From the NCBI GenBank assembly GCA_000531095.1, contig HG799463.1, forward strand, positions 602,723 through 666,722: DNA of 64,000 nucleotides. Direction: 5' to 3'. The stretch is from Gemmata massiliana. GTDB lineage: Bacteria > Planctomycetota > Planctomycetia > Gemmatales > Gemmataceae. The notes under the pieces were generated by a model that saw only the letters and a list, made by a program, of their open reading frames with translations, made no database searches and was not told the origin of the DNA. The position numbers were made by a program, and so were the translations under genes. Below are positions 1 to 6,053 of this stretch, piece by piece. Each line of letters opens with the position of its first letter. Within the stretch, counting starts at the first letter, position 1.

Positions 1-459
1 CAGCGGGCGTACTACTCGGGCAAGAAGAAGGCCCACACGCTCAAGAGCCAGGTGGCCGTGGACGAGAGCTCGGGACGGATCGTAGACGTGTCCGACTCGG
101 TGCCGGGGCCGTGGGCGGATATCAAGCGGCTCAAGAAGTCACGGCTGCTGAAGCGGCTCCCGAAGGGGGTCGGTGGGATCGGTGATCTGGGTTACGTCGG
201 GATGGGTGCGTTGCACCCGACGGGGTTGGGAGCGGCGCCGCGCCGCAAGCCGCGCGGGCAGGAGCGCCCACCCGAGGATCGGAAGTACAACCGGGCATTC
301 AGCCGCCGTCGGATCGTAGTCGAGCACGCGATCGGGCGGTTGCGCCGGTTCCGCGCGGTGGCGCACGTGAACCGCCACGCCCGAGCCGGTCACGCGGCAC
401 GGGTTCGAGCCATCGCCGGGTTGGTCAACCGCATGCACGACCACCGAAACGCTTCCTGA
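1..459 (+). mobile_element. IS5-family transposase, 3' part (cut by window start)
   Basis: The reading frame is open from base 1, so the gene begins outside the window; 152 residues remain. It is the C-terminal half of a DDE transposase of the IS5/DDE_Tnp_4 type. The segment YYSGKKKAHTLK, the GDLGYVG stretch (second catalytic Asp) and RRIVVEHAIGRLRRFRAV (catalytic Glu) are hallmarks of that family. The C-terminus is intact, with a normal stop followed by non-coding sequence. I could not identify the terminal inverted repeat from one end alone, so the right boundary of the element is not fixed. It is either an intact IS copy cut by the window or an old remnant. Confidence 0.85.
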
Positions 460-560
460 GCACTCACGGGGAGGGGGACCAAACACCCCACCCTTATCGT
501 GAATGCAGTCTATTCGATTTGTCGGAAGAAGGGTGAATCGAAGTTGCCCGGATTCATCGC

Positions 561-890
561 TCACTTCTTCGGCAACATCTCCACGAACTTTAGCGCCCGC
601 TCGATCCAGCCCGCCAACTGCTCATCGTCCTCGACGCCTTCCGGCTCGATCCGCACCCAATTCCGCATCGGCTTGCCGGTGATGTCGAACACCCTGACGT
701 GCGGCTCCAGTAGAGCCGCCTCGCCCTCCTCGGGGCCGAGGCGGGCGATGAGCGAGTCCTTCCACGCGCCGACGAGCAAGTTGCCGTTCAGCAGGAAACA
801 GTCGCAGCCGAACATCCTCTTCTCCTCGACGTTCTTACGGCGGGCCAGGGCATCACGGATGCGGGCGGCGAGGGATTCGTCAAACGCCAT
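561..890 (-). CDS. TfoX/Sxy family N-terminal domain protein
   Basis: This 109-residue protein is a single TfoX N-terminal domain, recognised by the early MFG-C-F-LNGN-LVG pattern (KRMFGCDCFLLNGNLLVGAW), the conserved RLGPEE stretch and the C-terminal WIERALKFVE helix. In gamma-proteobacteria the full TfoX/Sxy is a competence regulator; stand-alone N-domain proteins are widespread and their role is not established. I chose the ATG at 888-890 because the domain starts there; the frame stays open further upstream. It lies 5 bases downstream of a zinc-ribbon ORF on the same strand, so the two probably share a transcript. Confidence 0.8.
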   Translation of the reverse strand: MAFDESLAARIRDALARRKNVEEKRMFGCDCFLLNGNLLVGAWKDSLIARLGPEEGEAALLEPHVRVFDITGKPMRNWVRIEPEGVEDDEQLAGWIERALKFVEMLPKK

Positions 891-895
891 CGGGC

Positions 896-1054
896 CTACT
901 CCTTGTCCTCGAGGCAGTTCGGGCAGTACCACGGGGCCGGGGTGAAGACCGGCCTCGGGCTGCGCTTCCGACACTTGGCACAGAGGTAACGCTTGCCCCG
1001 AGGGGCCGTCTTCGGACGGGTGTGCTTCCCGGACGTGTCTCGTTTCTCGCCCAT
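896..1054 (-). CDS. small zinc-ribbon-like protein
   Basis: This is a 52-residue basic protein with two CxxC knuckles (LCAKCRKR and YCPNCLED) spaced about 18 residues apart, as in a small zinc ribbon. The N-terminal 20 residues are rich in Lys, Arg and Thr. I start it at the ATG at 1052-1054; the frame is open 42 bases further to 1096. It ends 5 bases before the TfoX-domain gene, which suggests one operon. The function is unknown; nucleic-acid or protein binding is only a guess from the fold. Confidence 0.6.
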   Translation of the reverse strand: MGEKRDTSGKHTRPKTAPRGKRYLCAKCRKRSPRPVFTPAPWYCPNCLEDKE

Positions 1055-1375
1055 CTCTGCCTCCGCCCGATGATGTCCCACCGACGTTTTACTCACGGCG
1101 GCGACTTCGATCTTCGTTCCACTCGTTAATGGTGCCTGTTTCCGCTGTGATCCCTCACCACGTCCTGCCGTAAACTGACACGTCGGTCACCATGAAGATG
1201 CTCGGTGGCCTGTTTATCTGGGCGTGGTCGGCGGGGTTCGGTTGTGATTTGATGCACGGCCGAAACGAGGCGGCCAGCGGGGTCGTATCACGCCCGTCTA
1301 TGGGCTTTCGGAAAAGAGGCTTGACTCTGTAGTACACTCCAGACTGTAAGATGCCCCCGTGATACGGTGCGACTT
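1055..1375. other. intergenic region between divergent units
   Basis: About 320 bases lie between the leftward zinc-ribbon/TfoX pair and the rightward merR cluster. The only clear element is the MerR-type promoter at 1321-1352. A 60-codon minus-strand frame at 1155-1337 lies here, but I see no domain in it and do not call it a gene. Confidence 0.5.
1321..1352 (+). promoter_or_regulatory. MerR/ZntR-type promoter with operator in a 20-bp spacer
   Basis: A TTGACT -35 element (1321-1326) and a TAAGAT -10-like element (1347-1352) are separated by 20 bp, the over-long spacing typical of promoters controlled by MerR-family activators. The spacer holds an imperfect dyad at 1324-1345 (ACTCTGTAGT-ac-ACTCCAGACT; 8 of 10 positions symmetric). 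It resembles the zntA operator bound by ZntR. The gene directly downstream encodes a MerR-family protein, so autoregulation and control of the whole NO-reductase operon are likely. Confidence 0.75.
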
Positions 1376-1780
1376 ATGAAGCTCATGAAGATCGGCGAGG
1401 TTGCCAAGCTCTCGGGAACCGGGATCGAAACGATCCGCTTCTACGAGCGGGAAGGGCTGCTGGAGCCGGAGCGCCGCTCGTCCGGCTACCGACAGTTCGA
1501 CGGTGCCTCGGTCGAGCGCCTGAACTACATCCGGCGGGCAAAGGAACTCGGCTTCACCCTGGCCGAAATCCGGGAACTGTTGGAGCTATCGTTCGCCGCC
1601 TCAACCTGCGAACACGTTCGCCAGCGGGCCGAGGCCAAGATCGCCGACATTGAGGGCCGGGTTCGCAGCCTGCAACAGATGAGGCGGTCGCTCGGCAGGA
1701 TCGTGAAACGCTGCCGGGTGAAGAACTCGACCGAGGACTGCCCGCTGGTCCACAAGGCGAGGCGGAAATCGACGCAGTAG
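1376..1780 (+). CDS. MerR-family transcriptional regulator, metal-binding type
   Basis: This is a 134-residue MerR-family activator. The N-terminal winged helix (KIGEVAKLSGTGIETIRFYEREGLL) is followed by the long dimerisation helix and a C-terminal effector region. Cys78, Cys113 and Cys122 have the 35/9 spacing of the three metal-binding cysteines of mercury-type MerR and of ZntR/PbrR relatives. That predicts a thiolate-bound effector such as Hg, Pb, Zn or Cd, although thiols could also react with NO. The start is placed at the ATG at 1376; GTG 1367 and ATG 1385 are alternatives. It lies 24 bases past a zntA-like promoter and 19 bases before the NO reductase gene, so the two are probably co-transcribed. 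Confidence 0.85.
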   Translation: MKLMKIGEVAKLSGTGIETIRFYEREGLLEPERRSSGYRQFDGASVERLNYIRRAKELGFTLAEIRELLELSFAASTCEHVRQRAEAKIADIEGRVRSLQQMRRSLGRIVKRCRVKNSTEDCPLVHKARRKSTQ

Positions 1781-1799
1781 CGTTCTGTGGGGCAATGAC

Positions 1800-4028
1800 A
1801 TGAAACGGCTCTGGATCGGCTTCTCGCTGGTGATGGTCCTTTCCTTCTTGGTCCTCGGCTGGATCGGGACACGCATCTACCAGGAGAAGCCGCCGCTCCC
1901 CGCCGGGGTCGTGACGACGGACGGCACGGTGCTGATCGGCGAGGGTGACATCCGGGCGGGCCAGAACGTCTGGCAGTCGCTCGGCGGGATGGAGGTCGGA
2001 TCGGTGTGGGGCCACGGCAGCTACGTCGCTCCGGACTGGACGGCGGACTGGCTGCACCGGGAGGCGACCTTCATCCTCGACCGCTGGGCGACTACGGAGT
2101 TCGGGACCGAGTACGCCAAACTGGACGGCGAGCGCCAGGCGCAACTCCGGGGGCGGCTGGCGAAGGAGATGCGGACCAACACCTACGCCCCCGGCACGGG
2201 GACCGTCACCGTCTCCCCGGTTCGGGCGGATGCGTTCCGGGCGAACCTCACGCACTACTCCGATGTGTTCGCCAACGGTCGGGCCGAGTACGCCATCCCG
2301 GCGGGGGCCGTCACCGACCCCGACCGGCTGAAGAAACTGTCCGCCTTCTTCTTCTGGACCGCCTGGGCCGCAACCACGAACCGCCCGAACGACCAGATCA
2401 CCTACACCCACAACTGGCCGTATGAGCCGTTGGTCGGCAACCAGCCCACGGGGGAAACCGTCGTCTGGACCGGCGTCAGCATCATGATGCTCCTGGCGGG
2501 CATCTCGGCGATGGTCTGGTGGTACGCCGCCCGCCGGAGTGAGGAAGGGGCGACGGCCCCGCCCGAATCCGACCCGCTGGGTCAATGGGTCGCCACCCCG
2601 TCGCAGCGGGCCACCGTCAAATACTTTTGGGTCGTAGCCGCACTGATCCTGCTCCAGATGTTGCTCGGCGTGGTGACGGCCCACTACGGCGTGGAGGGGG
2701 ACGGGTTCTACGGCCTCCCGCTCTCGAAGTGGCTGCCGTACAGCGTCAGCCGGACGTGGCACGTCCAGATGGGCCTGTTCTGGATCGCAACGGCGTGGCT
2801 GGCGGCGGGGCTGTTCATCGGACCGCTGGTGAGCGAACACGAGCCGAAGGGCCAACGCCTCGGTGTCAACATTCTGTTCCTGGCCTTGCTCGTCGTCGTG
2901 GCCGGGTCACTGACGGGCCAGTGGTTGAGCGTGCAGAACAAGCTGTCCGACGACGTGTCGTTCTACGTCGGCCATCAGGGGTACGAGTACGTCGATCTGG
3001 GCCGGGCGTGGCAGATCGCCCTGTTTGTGGGGTTGCTCCTCTGGCTGGTGCTGATGGTGCGGGTGCTGCTCCCGGCGTTACGACAGAAGGGGGAGCAGAA
3101 GCAACTGGTCACGCTGTTGGCCGTGGCGAGCGCCGCTATCGCCCTCTTCTACGGAGCGGGGCTGACCTGGGGCCGGCACTCGCACCTGTCGATGGTCGAG
3201 TACTGGCGGTGGTGGGTCGTCCACCTGTGGGTCGAAGGGTTCTTCGAGGTCTTCGCCACCACGGTCATCGCCTTCTTCTTCATGCGGCTCGGCCTGATCC
3301 GGCCCGGCATCGCCGCCGCATCGGCCCTCCTGTCGGCAACGATCTTCCTGTCGGGCGGCATCATCGGGACGTGCCACCACCTGTACTTCTCCGGCACCCC
3401 CACCGTCGCCCTGGCCTGGGGGTCGGTGTTTAGCGCCCTGGAGGTCGTGCCGCTGACGCTGGTGGGCTTCGATGCGATGGAAGACCTGCGGCGGTCCCGG
3501 TTGACGCCGTGGGTGCAGCGGTACAAGTGGCCGATCTACTTCTTCGTGGCGGTCGCCTTCTGGAACATGATCGGGGCCGGGCTGTTCGGGTTCATGATTA
3601 ACCCGCCCGTCGCCCTCTACTACATGCAGGGACTCAACACCACGCCGCTGCACGGCCACGCCGCCCTGTTCGGCGTGTACGGGATGCTCGGCATCGGCCT
3701 CATGCTCGTCTGCCTGCGGGCCTTGATCCCCGGCCGGGAGTGGGCGGACGGGTGGCTGAAGTTCTCGTTCTGGTCGCTCAACGGCGGGCTGGCGGCGATG
3801 TGCCTGTTGAGCCTGTTGCCGGTCGGCCTGATGCAGACGTGGGCGTCGGTCGATCACGGGTACTGGTACGCCCGCAGCCCGGAGTTCATGCAGACGCCGA
3901 CGATGCAGACGCTCCGTTGGCTGCGGGTGCCCGGCGACACGGTGTTCTTCCTCGGTGCCGTCGCTTTGGTCTGGTTCGTGGCCGGGCTGAAGACGGGCCA
4001 CTCGTTCCGCAAGGGGGAAGCACCGTGA
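1800..4028 (+). CDS. norZ: quinol-dependent nitric oxide reductase (qNOR), single subunit
   Basis: This 742-residue membrane enzyme reduces 2 NO to N2O with quinol electrons. A first transmembrane helix is followed by a long periplasmic cytochrome-c-like segment without heme-binding cysteines (about residues 30-215), as in qNOR rather than cytochrome-c-dependent cNOR. The heme-copper-oxidase-type core of about 12-13 helices follows. Metal-site motifs are visible: His475 in VVHLWVEG with Glu479 nearby for the non-heme iron, His526-His527 in GTCHHLY, and His618/His620 in LHGHAALFG for the hemes. It starts 19 bases after merR and overlaps the DUF542 gene by 4 bases. The likely role is NO detoxification, since no other denitrification gene is seen here. 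norB is also used as a symbol. Confidence 0.95.
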   Translation: MKRLWIGFSLVMVLSFLVLGWIGTRIYQEKPPLPAGVVTTDGTVLIGEGDIRAGQNVWQSLGGMEVGSVWGHGSYVAPDWTADWLHREATFILDRWATTEFGTEYAKLDGERQAQLRGRLAKEMRTNTYAPGTGTVTVSPVRADAFRANLTHYSDVFANGRAEYAIPAGAVTDPDRLKKLSAFFFWTAWAATTNRPNDQITYTHNWPYEPLVGNQPTGETVVWTGVSIMMLLAGISAMVWWYAARRSEEGATAPPESDPLGQWVATPSQRATVKYFWVVAALILLQMLLGVVTAHYGVEGDGFYGLPLSKWLPYSVSRTWHVQMGLFWIATAWLAAGLFIGPLVSEHEPKGQRLGVNILFLALLVVVAGSLTGQWLSVQNKLSDDVSFYVGHQGYEYVDLGRAWQIALFVGLLLWLVLMVRVLLPALRQKGEQKQLVTLLAVASAAIALFYGAGLTWGRHSHLSMVEYWRWWVVHLWVEGFFEVFATTVIAFFFMRLGLIRPGIAAASALLSATIFLSGGIIGTCHHLYFSGTPTVALAWGSVFSALEVVPLTLVGFDAMEDLRRSRLTPWVQRYKWPIYFFVAVAFWNMIGAGLFGFMINPPVALYYMQGLNTTPLHGHAALFGVYGMLGIGLMLVCLRALIPGREWADGWLKFSFWSLNGGLAAMCLLSLLPVGLMQTWASVDHGYWYARSPEFMQTPTMQTLRWLRVPGDTVFFLGAVALVWFVAGLKTGHSFRKGEAP

Positions 4029-4225
4029 CCCCGTGCGACCTCGACACGTCCGTTCCCGACTGGATCATCGACCACCCGCAAACACTGGCGGTGTTCGAGG
4101 CGTTGGGCATCGACTGCTCGTGCGGCGGGAAGTCGCTGGGGTATGCGTGCCGGGTGCGCGGGCTGGACGCCGAAGCGGTCCTGGCGAAACTGCGGCAATG
4201 TTTGAGCGACCACGAACCGATCTGA
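4025..4225 (+). CDS. DUF542 (ScdA/RIC N-terminal-like) protein
   Basis: This is a 66-residue protein made only of a DUF542 domain. The stretch WIIDHPQTLAVFEALGIDCSCGGKS carries the invariant Asp-x-x-Cys-Gly-Gly loop of the ScdA N-terminal domain. Full-length ScdA/RIC proteins repair iron-sulfur clusters damaged by NO and carry a C-terminal diiron hemerythrin-like part that is missing here. The GTG start at 4025 overlaps the stop of the NO reductase gene (GTGA), so translation is probably coupled. The pairing supports an NO-stress role. Confidence 0.8.
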   Translation: MTPCDLDTSVPDWIIDHPQTLAVFEALGIDCSCGGKSLGYACRVRGLDAEAVLAKLRQCLSDHEPI

Positions 4226-4254
4226 CGGTTCTTTCCGAACGACAGAGGCGGGCG

Positions 4255-4584
4255 ATGGCAATTCCTCATGCGCAGCCGGGCGACGTGATCGACGTGCGCC
4301 CGTTGGGACCGGCTCTGGCAACGGCAAAGACTACCACACTGTTCAAGGCGGACCGGCTCGAAGTCATCCGCCTCGTGATGGCCGCAGGCAAGGAGCTGGC
4401 GGAACACAACGCCCCCGGCGAGATCACGGTGCATTGCCTGGAAGGGAAGATCGCCTTCACCGCCCTCGGCAAGACCCAGGAACTCACGGCGGGCCGGGTG
4501 CTCTACCTGGGTGGCGGCGAGCCGCACTCGGTCCGGTGCCTCGAAGACGCCTCGTTCCTGTTGACCCTGGTGCGGCCTCCGTAG
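4255..4584 (+). CDS. cupin-domain protein
   Basis: This 109-residue single-domain cupin has a beta-barrel pattern with the two cupin motifs around residues 40-60 (EHNAPGEITVHCLEGK) and 75-95 (AGRVLYLGGGEPHSV). The ATG at 4255 is preceded by GAGG at a suitable distance and was preferred over the upstream in-frame ATG at 4198, which lies inside the DUF542 gene. It sits 29 bases downstream of DUF542 in the NO cluster, so a role in NO or redox stress is plausible but not shown by the sequence. Small cupins bind metals or small ligands; the substrate cannot be read here. Confidence 0.75.
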   Translation: MAIPHAQPGDVIDVRPLGPALATAKTTTLFKADRLEVIRLVMAAGKELAEHNAPGEITVHCLEGKIAFTALGKTQELTAGRVLYLGGGEPHSVRCLEDASFLLTLVRPP

Positions 4585-4604
4585 CCCGAAACGGGGATCA
4601 CACC

Positions 4605-4880
4605 GTGACGCCTCCCGTCTTGCGGTCGATTCAAGTCGGCCTGCCCCGCCAGTTCGGAAGGCGGGGGCGGCGGACCCGATGGACCGGCCCAGGACGAGCG
4701 GCTTCGACACGCGCCCGTCGTCGTCCCCGTTCGGCTCGGCGGCATGAACCACGTCGTGGCGTTCACGAGGGAGGTCTTGGTCAGACTCCAGAGTCGGTTC
4801 CTCTGCAGCAAGATGAGTTACGCCGCCCTCTGGGACGAGTACGGGTTCCTCGAACTGTGTCGGCATTTTGAGCCGTGTCA
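4605..4880 (+). pseudogene. decayed MOSC-domain gene fragment
   Basis: Pieces of the N-terminal MOSC (YiiM-like) signature appear in three different frames in the right order. RSIQVGLPRQFG starts at GTG 4605, DPMDRPRTSGFDTR lies around 4673-4714, and PVVVPVRLGG follows in a third frame. The open frame from ATG 4744 to TGA 4880 (MNHVVAFTREVLV...) has no clear match. The core MOSC motifs, including the conserved cysteine region, are absent. This is best read as a truncated, twice-frameshifted remnant downstream of the cupin gene; sequencing error alone would not explain the missing C-terminal part. Confidence 0.55.
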
Positions 4881-4931
4881 GGTCTGGGGAGGCGGGGAGT
4901 GAAGGAACGAACGGGTTCGGGCTGCGTCTCC

Positions 4932-5846
4932 TCATGGCGGCGAAGCGAATCCTCGTTCGACACGTCCGTGGTGTCCCATTCCGCTGAAATCGTTCACCAC
5001 GTCACCCCGAACTGACTCGGCCGTGTACAGCAGCACCGTCGTTGCATCGGGTAGCAGTTGTTCAACGGGAAGGAACGGGTCGGCGTACCGTTCGCCCCGG
5101 CTGATCCGCACGACTCGCACCATTCCCTTGAAGTAGTCGATGGGATTGTCGAGGCCGATGTTACCGATCACGAACTTCGTCCCGCTCTCGGCCCTGGTCG
5201 CCGGTCCCTTCGTCACGAGCTTGCCGTCGAGGTAGAGGCGAGTTTCCTCCTCGCTGAAGACGCCCGCAAGGTGCGACCACTTCCACAGTGGGACAGGCTG
5301 AGCTCGCTTGAGGATTCCAGGGACGATCTCCACGAACGGAACCACGCCCGTAATACCGAGGCCGATCCCGTACTTGGTCGGGATGTCGCTGCCGATCACC
5401 GCCTGGGTGCCGGTGTCCCGGTACTCCTCCGGCCACACCCACGCCTCCAGCGTGCAGGGGGCAAACCGCTGGACCGGGGTGACGGTCCGGGTCCGCCCGT
5501 CAAAGTGCATCACCCCGTCGGCCACGAACGGCATCGGCTCGCCGGGTACTTTCAAAGGGAACGATGGCGTTGTGTCGGGTCGGGGCCACGGACCCACCGT
5601 CGCAGCGATCAGTCCGACAACGACCACGCCAGCAACGATCCAACCGGCCAATGGTGCCCATCGTTCAACCGCCTGCGGTGACGGAAGTGCCGTCAACGTG
5701 GCCCGCAGTGCCGCCGTTGCCGGGCACTCGTCGAGCCACGAGCTGATCGCAGGCCAAGCGTCACCCCACCGTTCGGACAGAGCGTGCAATTCAGCTCGCC
5801 CGACCGGATCAAGTCCGCGCAAGAATGTCGTGGATCGGGTCATCAA
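4932..5846 (-). CDS. membrane protein with LamG/concanavalin-like domain
   Basis: This is a 304-residue frame. The first 65 residues are soluble, a transmembrane helix spans about 68-88 (LAGWIVAGVVVVGLIAATVG), and the outer part (about 105-300) is a LamG/laminin-G-like jelly roll. The pattern FDGRTRTVTPV, TLEAWVWPEE, WSHLAGVFSEEETRLYLDGK and IGNIGLDNPIDYFKGMVRVVRIS is typical of that fold. Such domains are often displayed outside planctomycete cells for binding. The start given (ATG 5846) is the first in this frame, but an overlapping frame from 5931 probably supplies the true N-terminus through a frameshift (see next entry). The function is unknown. Confidence 0.75.
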   Translation of the reverse strand: MMTRSTTFLRGLDPVGRAELHALSERWGDAWPAISSWLDECPATAALRATLTALPSPQAVERWAPLAGWIVAGVVVVGLIAATVGPWPRPDTTPSFPLKVPGEPMPFVADGVMHFDGRTRTVTPVQRFAPCTLEAWVWPEEYRDTGTQAVIGSDIPTKYGIGLGITGVVPFVEIVPGILKRAQPVPLWKWSHLAGVFSEEETRLYLDGKLVTKGPATRAESGTKFVIGNIGLDNPIDYFKGMVRVVRISRGERYADPFLPVEQLLPDATTVLLYTAESVRGDVVNDFSGMGHHGRVERGFASPP

Positions 5847-5931
5847 GCTGGAGCAATCCGAACCGCTCGGCGGGTCCGGCCAGCCAACTCAACTCGGACG
5901 GCAATTTCGACCAGTCTAACGGGTCGGCCAT
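5809..5931 (-). pseudogene. probable frameshifted N-terminus of the LamG-domain gene
   Basis: A 40-codon frame starts at ATG 5929-5931 (MADPLDWSKLPSELSWLAGP...) and ends in DPIHDILART-stop. In the next frame the same bases continue as RGLDPVGRAELHALSERW, the start of the LamG protein. Joining the two near 5815-5820 gives a smooth sequence (DPIHDILAR-GLDPVGRAEL). The frame is also open upstream to the end of the peptidase gene at about 6057. Either a one-base error or mutation split one gene, or the LamG gene restarts by translational coupling. Confidence 0.5.
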
Positions 5932-6053
5932 GACGAGCACCTCCGTTATCCCGCGCACCGCCTGTGCTCCCCGGTGCGCGTCAATAAGGGCCGTGATACG
6001 GCCGGACTCGGTCGGGGAGAGTCGACCGGGTCCGATCCGTGCGGCGCAACCGC

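Noticed and set aside
1155-1337. 60-codon minus-strand frame upstream of merR
   Set aside because: No domain; it runs through the MerR promoter region.
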